Assembly: GCA_032158295.1 (NCBI GenBank)
Contig: CM063260.1
Location: 3,109,501-3,173,500, forward strand
Direction: 5' to 3'
DNA from: Pycnopodia helianthoides
Lineage: Eukaryota; Echinodermata; Asteroidea; Forcipulatida; Asteriidae
DNA: 64,000 bases
Shown here: one piece after another, positions 11,097-23,253 of the stretch
How the letters are laid out: each line of letters opens with the position of its first letter
Position numbering within the stretch: the first letter of the stretch is position 1
Made by a program: the position numbers and the translations under genes
Notes under the pieces: model-generated
The model's database searches: none
What the model was told of the DNA's origin: nothing
The model's input: the letters and a program-made list of their open reading frames with translations, nothing else

Positions 11097-12906
11097 GCCT
11101 GTAAGCACTAAAGGTTCCAAAGCACAAAATAATTGCTACCGAGAAAGGTTACCTGCCAAAGTGCTTACACTGTTGTGAATCAGTGACTGGTACCCCTCTT
11201 TTTTTGTACATGGCAAAGATATTTGTGAAGCATTTGGTCTTAAGTAAAATTTCAGGTCTCCTCAGTATCAATTCCAAATTTCTAATGAAACAACGTGGAA
11301 ACAAAACAAACAATGTATCTGAATGGGGAAATACACACCGTGTGTAATATTAATGGTCAAAATATTTTATGTTATAATGTAAAAAAAAAATATTATTTAA
11401 AAGTTGACGAGGCCTATTTTTAAAATTGACACTGACAGCAATGACAAACTTCGCATTGTGATTTCCCCAAATAATAATTCCCTGCCTACTTGTCCAAACG
11501 AGACAAAGTCGTGTCAACGGCAGACAAAGTTTGTGTCTACATCATACATGTGTCATAGAGTCATCCATCTTTAGAAGGGGTTTTAGAATTTTCCGAGTGT
11601 GGGATGGACGAGTTTCCGTGTCTATTTTGTGTTTATTGTGGAAAAATCATTCAAATGAAAGGGATCTGTGTTTGGATTAAATGTAAAACAAATAATTGGA
11701 TCATATGCATTTTAGTGTATTGTCTCAGAATATCACTCGGTGAAATCTGGCCTTTTCCATTTCACTCAGCCCCGCCCCGTGAAATGGAACAGTCCAGATT
11801 TCACTTGGTAATTATATTTTTCGACAATGCACTCAAATGCATCCAATATTTGTATAAAGTTTTGTATCTGGTCAGATTGCTTGTACATATATTTCACCAT
11901 TCATCGTTTGTTTGTTTGTTTGTTTTGCAAGCTACCTGGTTGCTGTGATCAGAGCCCCTTAGTCTATCAAGGGATAATCACTCAAATCACGCTCATTTAT
12001 CATTTAGCCCTAACAGGTATTATTTTCATAACCTATGGATCCACACCTGTCTATGATTAGTAAACATCAAATTCTCCACGTCTGTGACAATGTGGCCATG
12101 ACCTTTGACCTAAGTAACCCTTGAACCCACCTGTGGTGGAGGTGATAGTAAATTACCAGGCTTGTTTTGGGGGGTTACCTTCACCAACTCCCCTGGCAAC
12201 CAGGTTGTCAAACCTGGCCCCCTCAAAGCACTTAATTTGATCTGGGATAGAGTTTCTTAACACTGTAGCAGTGGTTCAGTGTTCACATACTCAGAATGCA
12301 TTCCACTGGTACAGCAAGGTCCTTGCTTCATGTTCAAAGTTAAACAGTGTGGATTACATGTGTTCAGTGTTATCATTTCCAAAACTATGAGTAAGTAATA
12401 ACTAATGAACAACTTATGGCAATCGGGTCATGATTTTTAAGACTTTCTATAAAATAATAGTTTCACTTAGAAAGTCCAGAAATCTGAACCATATGAAGTC
12501 AACTTGAATGTACTTTATCTTGTTGGACATGTTGGAGTGTTTGAACCAGCAATGTAAGTTTGGTTTGGATACCCTGCCTCTGAGTTTGAGTTGTTGTGGG
12601 GTAAAACAAGATCAAGTTTGAGTCTGTCAGACATTTTTCAAATACACCGTATCAGCAAATTTGGACACCTCAGTTCTTAACCCAGACGAACCTCACTTTA
12701 TTTTGCTGCGCACATGGCATTGTTTACTATGAAACCCATCCATTGAAGGTTTTGTATCAGGACATTTTCTACTGTCTGTGTATTTGTCATTTTGAAATGA
12801 TTCCTTTTTTAAAGAAAATGATTGTGGATGATTAATCCACGGTTTGACTTTGATTGACTTACAAAAAATAAGTGAAATTTATGTTTTATATTTTTCTGTG
12901 TTGAAG
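11097..12906. other. Intron 2, second part; one hairpin
   Basis: There is no coding signal. A near-palindrome at about 11739-11812 pairs CGGTGAAATCTGG with CCAGATTTCACT and an inner CCATTTCAC with GTGAAATGG, giving a stem of roughly 30 bp. Confidence 0.5.
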
Positions 12907-13065
12907 GTGGAGACTTACATGGAGCAGTTGAGACACTTATCAGAGGAGCGTGAGGTACTGACCCAAGAGTTTGAAATAGAAAACGAACAACTGAAGAAAG
13001 AGTTAGACAACCTCCGAGACGAGATGACCAACGGCAAGAGTGAAGTGGCTGAGATGCTGATACAG
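12907..13065 (+). CDS. Coiled-coil gene, exon 3
   Basis: 53 codons, phase 0 to 0, donor GTAAGG. It begins VETYMEQLRHLSEEREVL and continues with regular heptads. The acceptor is TGTGTTGAAG, in a T-rich context. Confidence 0.9.
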
Positions 13066-13091
13066 GTAAGGGTTTCTATATTTCAGTGCAC

Positions 13092-13478
13092 TTAAAGACA
13101 CTGGACACCTTTGTTAATTGTCAAAGACCAGACTTCTCACTTGGTGTATCTCAACATATGCACAAAATAACAAACCTGTGAAAATTTGAACTCGATTGGT
13201 CGTTGAAGTTGCGAGATAATAATGAAAGAAAAAACACCCTTGTCACACGAAGTTGTGTGCTTTCAATGCTTGATTTCGGGACCTCACGCGTTAGGTCTCA
13301 AAATCAATTCAAATATTTTACTGAGAAATTACTTCTTTCTCAAAAACTACGTTACTTCAGAGGGAGCCGTTTCTCACAATGTCTTATACTATCAACAGCT
13401 CTCCATTACTCGTTACCAAGTAAGTTTTTATGCTAACAATTATTTTGAGTAATTACCAATAGTGTTCAGTGCCTTTAA
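13092..13478 (+). mobile_element. TTAA-flanked TIR element, family C copy 1
   Basis: It starts TTAAAGACACTGGACACCTT and ends TAGTGTTCAGTGCCTTTAA. It lies 26 bp downstream of the exon 3 donor. Open frames inside it are chance ORFs repeated in the other copies. Confidence 0.8.
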
Positions 13479-13990
13479 GTCGCATCTCTTTCTGCCTTAC
13501 TGAAGAAAGACTTCAGTAAGAAAGACTTAGATAACAACTGAAGAAAGACTGATAGATAACCTCGGATACAGTCAGTCAGGGGGCAGTCAGGTTGGCTCAG
13601 TGGTTTCCTTCCCCTGCCTTTCACCTCCGTGGGCCTCGGTTCAAATCCCGGAGCCTTGTATGTGGATAGGGTTTTCAGTCCCTACCTGATTGCGTGGGTT
13701 TTCCCCATTTGGGGTTTTCCTCCAACATCTAAAACTGAACATTTTTTATCACATCCTATTCATCCTGTTATTGTTCTAATTGTGCTGTTGGGTGTGCGGT
13801 AATAAATTAATTAATTAATCAATCAATCAATTTGTAACTCAGTCTATCAGTAGGACACTTGTTTATAAATGCACCTTTTGTCTAATTTCTGCCTCGAATT
13901 CCTCCCCTTAAGGAATTGTTCTCTGCTGCAATTTTTTGTGTTTTCCCTCTGTGAATGAATTGACCGTGTTTTTTAATTCCTCTCACATAG

Positions 13991-14137
13991 GAGGGGCTGG
14001 TGGAGCTAACAGAGGGCACCCCTAGTGAGGCCATCGCTTACCTACTGGTAGAGAGAAAGAGGACGATGGATGAACTTAAAGAAGCCAAACGCAAGATGGC
14101 CAGCAGTCCTGGCATGGCGATCACAACGAGCAAAGAG
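13991..14137 (+). CDS. Coiled-coil gene, exon 4
   Basis: 49 codons, phase 0 to 0, acceptor CTCACATAG, donor GTACGT. It encodes EGLVELTEGTPSEAIAYLL then VERKRTMDELKEAKRKM, a non-heptad insert between coils that may be a family signature. Confidence 0.9.
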
Positions 14138-14374
14138 GTACGTGTACGTGTCGAGTAGCTTAGTCTAGAGTGTACCATTTTCAAGATTTCTTAATTTCTT
14201 CCACCTGTTTTTTCTTAAACTGTTAAGAAGGTAGATGACATCATTTGCCGATATGAACATTATGTTCCTCTAAGTTACCACTAAATAACCTACTGGACTG
14301 AAGTACATACGTGTAATCCCCGAGTATCCAGTGAAACTGTTTCGGCAGGCATTGTTCCTGAAGACGAGCAGAGT

Positions 14375-14690
14375 GTACTGTTGTTTCTGTTCAGCAGAGT
14401 GTGGGTTCGAATCCCGGTCGTTACACCTGTGTCCCTGAGCAAGACACTTTACTATAATTGCTTCTCTCCACCCAGGGGTAAATGGGTACCTGGGAGGGCA
14501 GAGATGGTTCTTGTGATTGATCTAGCTTAGTGCGCTACATATTTGGCAGCACAGGCTGTATACTCCCCAGGGAGCTGAGATGGTTTAAGGAATGAAATGG
14601 CCCAGTGATCAGGGTACTAATGTTGGAAGCGCTTTGAGACATGGTGTATAAAGCGCTATATAAAAACCGAACATTATTATTATTATAGAG
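14375..14690 (+). mobile_element. tRNA-derived SINE, copy 1
   Basis: A box B (GGTTCGAATCC at 14403-14413) follows a degenerate tRNA-like head. The body has CCTGAGCAAGACACTTTACT and CTCCACCCAGGGGTAAATGG, and it ends in CGCTATATAAAA plus an ATT microsatellite. Related copies are at 46270 and 19215. Confidence 0.75.
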
Positions 14691-14840
14691 CCAACACTCT
14701 CACAAAAGAGACTACACATGGTTGCACCCGCAAGCTTACTATTTATTTATTTAAAGTTTCCTTCCTATAGGTGTTGTTTCGTTTTAAAGAAAAAATGCAA
14801 TTTTTGTATCATTTTGAAGCGACGATCGGCCAACCATCAT

Positions 14841-15228
14841 TTAAAGACACTGGACACTAATTGGTAATTGTCAAAGACCAGTCTTCTCACTTGGTGTATC
14901 TCAACATATGGATAAAATAACAAACCTGCAAAAACTTGAGCTCAATTGGTCGTCGAAGTTGCGAGATAACTATGAAAGAAAAAACACCCTTGTCACACGA
15001 AGTTGTGTGCTTTCAGATGGTTGATTTCGAGACCTCAAATTCTAATTCTGAGGTCTCAAAATCAAATTCGTGGAAAATTACTTCTTTCTCGAAAACTATG
15101 TCACTTCAGAGGGAGCCGTTTGCTCACAATATTTTATACTGTCAACCTCTCCCCATTACTCGTTACCAAGTAAGGTTTTATGCTAATAATTATTTTGAGT
15201 AATTACCCATAGTGTCCACTGCCTTTAA
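14841..15228 (+). mobile_element. TTAA-flanked TIR element, family C copy 2
   Basis: It starts TTAAAGACACTGGACACTAA and ends GTCCACTGCCTTTAA. It is collinear with copy 1 at 13092, with small indels in the middle. Confidence 0.8.
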
Positions 15229-16273
15229 ACATGTGAGTTTTAATACAACAGGGTCTGTCTGACAGCTTCAAATATTCACCATTTGTTTTCGTCTTTATTG
15301 GCAGTCACAGACTGACAAATGAAAACAGGTCATTGGAATAATATTTCATGATGAATCCTTCCCCCACAAATCCACAAATTCTCCCCCCCCCCAAAAAAAA
15401 GAAAGCAATTATCATTGATGTAATTTCCCTTTAAACCAAAATTAGCTTTCTACCTTCCCGGAAAAATTTTAATCAATTTCAAATTAGTGTTTGGCTGAAC
15501 CAAGCAAACAAAAAATGTTGTTTTCATTAGTATGACAAAAAATGCTTTGATATCAGAAAGGGTAAAAGCAAATTATCCCTGATGCAATTATTTAGAACTT
15601 AGGCTTTGTCAGGGCTTGTGTGAGATGAACGAATGATAAACGACGCTGTACGCTATCTTTGACATGCAATCTATTGTCGCAATTTGCACTTTTGTGAAAA
15701 GGCCAATGAATTAATCACCTGGAATCGTGGAAATGCTAACAAGATAATCACTCCAGAGTTCTTTGAAATAGCCCGATGTAAAGATAACCTGATTTATTAC
15801 GGTCTTCAGACTCAGAAAAAATTGTGGCTCACCACCAAGCAATGCAGTCACTTTGCATTGTGTTGAACAAACATGGCTGAAAAGTAGACATAGGAAGTGG
15901 TGGGGCTGGTTTGAAGTACACAATATACAACACTGAACATTGTTGACCTTCGTTGACTACTGGTTCGGGAAAATGAAAATCAAATTCCACTCAAAGTATG
16001 GAGGTGTTTTTGAAATGCACTGTGTACATTGATCGCCTTTGACCAGCATTGACTATAATCAGTGATATCAGTAAAATTTGAAAAACAAATTCCAGTTGTG
16101 ATAATCATTTCCTGATGCATTTCCACTTGCATATATTATCCACTTTTGCATATTTGCAAAAAGGTTGCATGAGTGTTAAAACAAACTTGCCTCGTTGTGT
16201 ATTTGTGATTTTGATTTTTGTTTTGTCTGCTCTTTGTGTTTTGTCGCTGCTCGCTGATGATGTTTCTTTTTAG
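15229..16273. other. Intron 4, distal part; nothing recognised
   Basis: AT-rich unique sequence with a C-run/A-run at about 15382-15400. No exon-like segment was found. Confidence 0.45.
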
Positions 16274-16369
16274 GTCCAGGAAGTTCTTGATAAGGAAAGG
16301 AAGGTGATGGAAGAGGAGTTGAGGGTGGAAAGGGCTAATGTCAGGAAGATGAAAGATGGGATTGAGCAG
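16274..16369 (+). CDS. Coiled-coil gene, exon 5
   Basis: 32 codons (VQEVLDKERKVMEEELRVER and onward), phase 0 to 0. The acceptor TTTCTTTTTAG is strong; the donor GTACAA is weak and is followed by a C run. Confidence 0.9.
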
Positions 16370-16819
16370 GTACAAGACCAAACACCCCCCCCCCAGATCC
16401 ACCACAATAAATACTAACTCTTAATTATTATTCTGGCTCATTTATTTACTGCACTGGCGGCCAAGCAGGCCGAAAGGTGCATTTAAAAATAGATCTAATT
16501 CATATAGGTAACAAAATATATGTATATAACTATAAAAAAGAATTACAAGAACATTAACCAAATAAAAAAGCAGAAATTATTTTTAAAAGGGGCTAGAAAA
16601 AAAACCTTTGAGAGAGTTTTGACAACAATAAAAATACCCATTAGAAGATTTAAAAAGGGGTCTCTGAAAAGACATGATACAAAAAAAATGTTGTTCAAGA
16701 CAATAAAACCACAAAAGCAAATTAAAAAAGCTCTAACAGACATAGTAAAAGGGTAAAACCAAATAATGTTCTTTATCCCCGGTGCAAAGTTAACAATCTA
16801 TTACATCTTAACCTTGTCA

Positions 16820-16935
16820 AGAAGACGAGCAGAGTATACTGTTCGAAACGTCGAGACCAAACCGGCTCTTCTCAGAGCCAACACTCACAAAAAAGAGATA
16901 TACACATGGTTGTACCCGCAAGTTTACTATTTATT
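16820..16935 (+). repeat. Fragment of the 3049-type hairpin element
   Basis: GACGAGCAGAGTATACTG, CGTCGAGACCA and ACACATGGTTGTACCCGCAA recur here and in 3049-3267, with another end fragment at 14690-14745. Confidence 0.6.
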
Positions 16936-17142
16936 TATCTATAGTTCTTCCTACTTGTCAAGATATTTGCTTTTTGTTTTTACTAAACTGCTGCCAATGT
17001 TTCTCCTCTAATTGTATACTTTGTTTTATTCCTATTCCTTCTGCTTGTTTCTACTAACACACATTTTTTACTTTCTGCTGATCTTCCTGCTTCTTGCTGC
17101 ATGCTGTGGTGTTTGTTTGTTGTTGAATGCACTGCCTTTTAG

Positions 17143-17175
17143 GTTTACAAAAAAGAGATAACCAGGGTAAAAACG
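17143..17175 (+). CDS. Coiled-coil gene, exon 6 (33-bp microexon)
   Basis: Eleven codons, VYKKEITRVKT, between the strong acceptor CTGCCTTTTAG and the strong donor GTGAGT, both phase 0. It keeps the heptad pattern between exons 5 and 7 and would be a typical skippable microexon. Confidence 0.7.
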
Positions 17176-18565
17176 GTGAGTCTGTGTTTTTGTAGAGAAT
17201 AGAACACAGAGAATGCTGAGCTCAAGCTGTCATCTGTGGTCTGCTGTGTAAGCTTTTTATGTCAGCTATGAGCATCAGTACCATGTGACATGCCTGTATG
17301 GTAAAATTAACCAGATCAACCAATGGGAAAGCTGAATTTTGCCGTACCGCTAAAATGGCAGCGCCCATGAATTGCCTCAGAGTAGATACGCACAGATAAC
17401 GACACACAGCATTCTCTGGATTTCTATAGTCTGTGCAAGTCTCGTGCACATTCAAACATTATTTGGACCACTTTGGTTCCCACGCACATTGCTTTAACGC
17501 GTGAAGGAAACAAACTCGTGCGCTTTAATGGTTCTAATGTTTGATTAAGTGCGAGACTTTGCACAGTCTGTTTCTATGGTCTGCCTGAAGTGATAGACCT
17601 TTTTCAGGAATTAGACAACTAATCTTGGTCATGTACTCACTGTACACAATAACAACGGCAATGGTAAATGACACTTACTTTGAAAGAGACCAGACTAATA
17701 TTTGTCATTGGATGGAGCCTCAGTTTGGTCGAGCCATATCCGAATTATGGGCTTGGGCTTTGGCTTGATCATCGCATCAACATGTGTTGAGGCATAGGGT
17801 ACCCTTAGCAACACCCTTAGCAACAGCCATAGCCACAGCCACAGCTGCAGTAGTCACCAATGCAGACACAACCTTACAGTTGTTTATTTTGAATGGAACA
17901 AAAAAGCAAGATGGCTTTTCTGGATATTGGTTTATTAACATAAATCATTAACTTGACCCAGTTAACCTCTTGGTAATATTGCCCTCGTTTACTTCATTGC
18001 ACATCTGGGTCTTCAAAATGTTCCATATTAGACAGATTTGAGAGCCCCCAGAAAGTGTTTCAGTGTTAAAATGTTCCCCAATTGTGACCTGGGGGTTGCT
18101 GACTTCCAACTTGAGGTATTTTGGATGACTTAGGTCCTGAAATAAATGGTCCTATTTGCTGAGAGGACGTTTTTGAAAATTACACCTGTGTAGGGGTGGG
18201 TTTTTTTTAGGAGGGAGAATAACTCAACGGGCCCATGAGCAGAGAATAAAAGTTTAAGAGTCAATTAATAATTGTCCCTCTACTGCAAAAAGCTGTGAGA
18301 CTTCTTAGTGTTTTTTGTTTATTTTTGAATATTTAGCATTTTGTACTGTATCCTATGGGAGTTTATTTAGTGGGGTGCTACCTATATGAGAGTCACAGAA
18401 AGGTGTAATATACACAATCAGCGACTGGAGTCTCAGAACTCCTGAGTTGTTTGAACTGCTTGTCTTGCCTGTTGATTTGAAAACATTCAAGCACATTACA
18501 GGCCAATACAGTCACAGAAAAATTCCTTATTTATATTCACTTTCCATTTGTGATTTATATTAAAG
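17176..18565. other. Intron 6; nothing recognised
   Basis: 1.4 kb without coding signal. It has short direct repeats (TTAGCAACA and ACAGCCA near 17810-17845) and no recognisable element. Confidence 0.45.
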
Positions 18566-18749
18566 GACAACCGACTGAAAGTGTCAAACCTGGAGTCTCA
18601 AAAACACCGTCTTGAGATGGAGTGCAGACAGCAGCAACAGAAGAGCAAAGAGTCGGAGTTTGAGGTCCAGCGTCTTAAGAAGTCGCTGGAGAGAGAGAAG
18701 ACGGATCGGAGGGAGGAGCTGGACAAACTGGAACAGCAGCTCAAAAAAG
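18566..18749 (+). CDS. Coiled-coil gene, exon 7
   Basis: 61 codons plus one base, from DNRLKVSNLESQKHRLEMEC to DKLEQQLKK. Donor GTATTT. It ends in phase 1, which matches exons 8 and 9. Confidence 0.9.
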
Positions 18750-18795
18750 GTATTTACGCCTGCACTATAATGGCTGGGATGATGGGTGTAGTTTT

Positions 18796-18954
18796 CAGGC
18801 CTGGAATTACATCTTTGAGAGGGCAAGGCCATTTTCATTTTGCAAAGGGCACTTCCATTGGAAATTCTTAAAGTCTATGGGAAACTTTTGAAGGGGCACC
18901 AAGGCCAAGACCAGGGGCAACAGAGGCCATGGCCTCCGTGTAATTCCAGGCCTG
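18796..18954 (-). mobile_element. TIR element, family G copy 2 (inverted)
   Basis: It starts CAGGCCTGGAATTACATCTT and ends GTGTAATTCCAGGCCTG, and is the reverse complement of the copy at 8944. It begins 46 bp after the exon 7 donor. Confidence 0.8.
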
Positions 18955-19214
18955 AGCTTTTGAATTGAGTTCAGTGTGAAGAACTGACTGGAAACCCAAA
19001 TCAGAATATGTATTTTATTTTTTATTTATTAATCATTTATTCAGCTCTTTTTTTCAGCAAAGATTAAAATGTAGCTTACTTTGTCAGTAACAAGGTCTTG
19101 AACGAGTTGTTCGGATTTCACTGTTGTTCATCTTCAAAACTGATTTTTACTTCTTGAGAATCAAAAATTGTACATTAACCAAGAATATCAAACTAAAATA
19201 ATTCGTTAAAAAAC

Positions 19215-19460
19215 TTGGGCTCTGGTGTTTCTGATCAGCAGAGTGCGGGTTCGAGTCCCGGTCTTGACATTTATGTCCTTAAGGAAGACACTTTACCAGT
19301 GTTGTTTTGTCTTTCGGATGGGACGTGAAAATAGGTTCCGGCGTGCGTTGCGTAATGCACATAAAAGAACCCAGTTACACTTGTAGCTGTTTCTGGTAGT
19401 GGGTGCTGAATGTACTGCAGCACCTTGTAAACTGGGTACTACATAAATCGGTCCCATAAT
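19215..19460 (+). mobile_element. tRNA-derived SINE, copy 2
   Basis: GGGCTCTGGTGTTTCTGATC then box B GGTTCGAGTCC at 19248-19258, followed by GGAAGACACTTTACCA. It is related to the sequence at 53565. Confidence 0.65.
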
Positions 19461-20660
19461 TCACAAATTTCAAAAGTCTGTCGTAATTAAAATGTTTCTG
19501 TTTTGTTCAAGCGCCTTGAGTACCTTATTGGTAGGTATGTGCAGGGCCTAGATATGCGCACATTATGAGACTGTGGTAATATTATTTTATTGTTTCCAAC
19601 CTAATTACACTTATTGCAAAGACAGATAGGAACATTATTATCTCTTCTAATCTTTTTGAAATTTTCCTTGTAGCCCTTGGGTAATTTTTATGATATTAAA
19701 AAAATAATGAAATAAAAGAAATATGAGAAATGAGTAAGAGATCACTAAATGAGAATACGCGTCTGTTTTGTCAACATTGACAATATATAGAGCTATAATT
19801 TGTGTGCACACACTCCAGCGCAGGGTTTTTTAACAAAGGCCTTTTGTTCAGCATGACTGCACATCATTCCTCAACGATCCCATTCAATGGATCAATTCAC
19901 CCATTCATAAATTAAAGAACTGTTGCACGGTAAAGATAATTAAGACGTGATCTGCGCGGTGCACAGTCATTTGAGAATGCAGTGTGTTGGAACGTGTACT
20001 TGATGTTCAGTAATTACCTGCGGTTTAGGATGCTGTTTGCATTGCAGACAGTTATACTCATTTGCATAATAGTGTTTACGACGGAAGGATATTTTTTATT
20101 TATTTTTTTTTATTAGGTTGATAGAATTTATTAGTTGTAGGTTAGGATGATGGCATTTGAATGGAATCATATTTTGTGCTGCTAGGATTATTATCAGTTT
20201 ACCATGGCGATGTGGAGTGGATTGCTAATGAGCGAAAGGTTTGTATTCTCTCTTGTACATTTGATAGATCTGTTAGACAAGACCGTGGTATCGTAATTTC
20301 ATGGAATGACAGAATTGAGGTGAATTTTTATAGTTGAAGTATAAAGTGGTAGAGTTTTTATTTTTAAAACTACAAGGTTCGTTTAAAATGGGAATACATT
20401 TAAACTTATTACATATAGATAAAATAAATGCAGTATTATTCAGAAAGTGTTCAATAGAAATTTAAATATTATGTTATATATGGGTTTATTTTTTATTTTT
20501 TTAATATTATATATGGGTGTTAATGTTTTGTTAACAATACGTGGACATCTTACCCAAAATTCATGTGCCATTTGCTTTGTACAATCATATTGTCATCAAT
20601 GAATTTATGTTATTTATTTATTTATTTTTCATTTTTTATTCAGTTTCCAAAATATTTATT
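19461..20660. other. Intron 7, middle part; nothing recognised
   Basis: AT-rich sequence with T-rich low-complexity patches (20095-20115, 20500-20640). No exon-like segment was found. Confidence 0.45.
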
Positions 20661-21038
20661 TTAGGGCAGTGGATACTTTTGGTAATTACTCAAGAAATAC
20701 ATTACCATAAAAACTTACTTGGTAACGAGCAATGGAGAGCTGCTGATTGTATAAAAAAATTGTGAGAAACGACTCCCTCTGAAGTAATGTATTTTTGAGA
20801 AAGAGGTCATTTCTCACTAAAATATTTGAATTTGAGAAAGGCCTCAGGCATGAAGCCTTTCTCGGCATTTGAAAGCACACAATTCGATGCAACAAGGGTT
20901 TTTTTCTTTCAATATTTTCTTTCAACTTCGATGACCATTTTTCATATTTTCTTTCAACTTCGATGACCAATTTGACCCAAATTTTTCACGGGTGTGTTAT
21001 TTTTGGGGATACACCAAGTGAGGATACTAGTCTTTGCT
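20661..21038 (-). mobile_element. TIR element, family C copy 4 (inverted, right end lost)
   Basis: TTAGGGCAGTGGATACTTTT and the following sequence are the reverse complement of family C. CTTTCAACTTCGATGACCA is duplicated inside. The element stops at about 21038, before a terminal repeat. Confidence 0.7.
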
Positions 21039-21905
21039 GGGTGTTTGTTTGTTTGTTTGGGTTTTTTTTTTTTCAGTTATTTGAAAATGGTCTAATTGTT
21101 TAGCCACTATTATGATAAACATATTTATTTCGTGAGAATAAGGAAATACATCACATTGAAAAGAGAAAAGTTGAATTGATGCAACAAAAATTTGATCCAA
21201 TTGAAAAGTCAGCAACATGCTGTTATAAATGATTTCTGTTTACATTTGTACAGTTGTTTAAATAATTGGTATTTACAGGTGAAGAAAAGGCAATTTTTGC
21301 AATAAACCTTTACCACCTAAATAACCTCAGTTTATTTTGATTGCAATAAAGTCAAGTTTAGTCTAATTTCAGTGGTTTTAAATTGTATAGATCAATGGTT
21401 GAAATTCAAGCTAAACAATCAAGCAATTCAAGATAAAATATTTCACTGTTTATTCAACTAAAGAAACATGTCAGTCTAATTGAAATAGTGCATCTACCAC
21501 CCTAAATCAATAAAGGATTCATTCATTGCAGTAGGTGCTGCAGTAGGTAAAATAAATAAACTCTGAAGCCGGGGTACTAGACTAAGTAAACAGCCTACAA
21601 AGAAGGACGAAACAATCCCCGGTTATTCGGCATTGTTTTCGCTGAATACCTGGAGAGACGAGAAGTTCAAACTAAATAAGTGATTGGTAGTGTTGCCATG
21701 GTTACCGAACGGACTTTGATTTGTCAAAAAAAAATAATGTCAGAGGATGGTATTCGTTTGTGTAAATTTGCCGGCTTCCATATTTGTTTAGTGGATTAGT
21801 GCAGACCTGTTCAAGTGTAGAGGAATTGTTTACAGTCTGGTGAGGTTAGAAAAACAGGACAAAATAAAAATTATGATTGGGTAACGAGACAAGCCTTTTA
21901 TCCAG

Positions 21906-22016
21906 AAGACCCTAGACCAAGTGCAGTCTCTGAAATGGATGACCAAAAAGGACATTCCAAGATGGCTCTACAGCTACGTCAACTCCAACGACCAATCACT
22001 GGCAAATTCCAGAAAG
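21906..22016 (+). CDS. Coiled-coil gene, exon 8
   Basis: 111 bp, phase 1 to 1, between the acceptor CTTTTATCCAG and the donor GTATTT. It reads EDPRPSAVSEMDDQKGHSK then MALQLRQLQRPITGKFQK. It is symmetric, so exons 7 and 9 also join without it; it may be a skippable linker with Pro/Ser content unlike the coils around it. It sits in an ORF frame other than the one a simple scan would choose. Confidence 0.75.
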
Positions 22017-22432
22017 GTATTTGGTATTTTATTTGGTGGAAAAAAATTGTGGTTTTTCTCTTCCTTGGATTGTGATTGGTCAAAACTCTATGCAACTTTT
22101 GTAATCAAGTTCCAGCGATTTTTTTCTGAGATTTGTTGTCTGCCGCGTTGGAAGCTTTTTGTGAAGTATGGGTTTTATACGTGTAACTACATTGGCGATG
22201 AGTACATTCCTAGACAATGCTCTAGAATGTGAAGGGTCCTTGGTTCGAACTCCACTTGTGGTGACTGCAGATTTCATTTTAAAGGACTTTGGAAGTACTG
22301 AGTATACAGTGCTTTTACATCGGTGTACATGGTGTAGGGGGAAAACTGCATCATATTGTTCTTTTACCCCAGTGCATTATTTTTATAAGTTTTAATGTCA
22401 ATACAAACTTATTTTTTGTTCTTGTTCTACAG

Positions 22433-22566
22433 ATAGCCCTAAGGATCTGACAAACTCCGAGACAACTCAGCTGAGAGAAGCTAAGAAGAAGTTGGAGATG
22501 GAGGTATCAACGATGAAGTATCGTATCAAGACAGTAGAAGATGACAAGAACAAACTCAATCAAAGA
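22433..22566 (+). CDS. Coiled-coil gene, exon 9
   Basis: It completes codon GAT and encodes SPKDLTNSETTQLREAKKK through DDKNKLNQR. Acceptor CTTGTTCTACAG, donor GTGAGT, ends phase 0. Confidence 0.9.
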
Positions 22567-23130
22567 GTGAGTATTAAAGTGACTCTCTTTTTTCTTTCTT
22601 TTTTTTCTTTTTTTTCTCACATAAATTTTGGAGTGCATTTTGGCGACCCTGACCATAAACATGAGTGAGCTTTGTACAACGGTTACGACATATTCACATG
22701 CTCAGTTGTGCTGCATTGATGTTGTTGACCAACCTCTAACCAAGTCTTTGGCACAGTTAAACTTGGTTTTTAAAATTTAACAAAATGTTTGGACCGAATT
22801 GTTAGCAAAAATGACGGAGTGTAATAAAATATTTTTTTATGAAATTACTAAAAATTAAGACCCAGTTTTGTAAAAATTAATATGAATTATATTTTTTAGG
22901 AGGGATTTTGTGCATATATTCATAATGTTCTTATTCCAGTAGGCCTATTCTTAAAAAAAAAATAATAAATCAAGTATTTCAGACACATGTTTTTCACAGG
23001 AAAAAGTTCCTTTGGAACTAGTGTTTATACAAATGAAAAAAAAACAAAATAAAAATAAACATAGCTGTAACAAATTGCTTACCAAACTAAATGACCCAGT
23101 TGTATTTAAGCAAAAAGTGTTTTGACCCTG

Positions 23131-23253
23131 CTAGAGGTTTTTCTCCAAGGCTGAATGGGTACTAGAGGTCTTTCTCCAAGGCTAAATGGGTACTAGAGGT
23201 TTTTCTCCAAGGCTAAATGGGTACTAGAGGTCTTTCTCCAAGGCTAAATGGGT
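23131..23253. repeat. Minisatellite, 31-bp unit x 4
   Basis: Units start at 23131, 23162, 23193 and 23224 (CTAGAGGTCTTTCTCCAAGG then CTAAATGGGT). They are nearly identical, and the array is intronic. Confidence 0.9.

Noticed and set aside
13203..15202. ORFs with similar proteins at 13203, 14936 and 20686
   Set aside because: They are the same region of family C TIR elements in three copies; frames differ between copies, so they are not genes.
16520..16756. Lys-rich 78-codon ORF
   Set aside because: It follows from A-rich intronic sequence, with a matching minus-strand shadow; no conserved feature.
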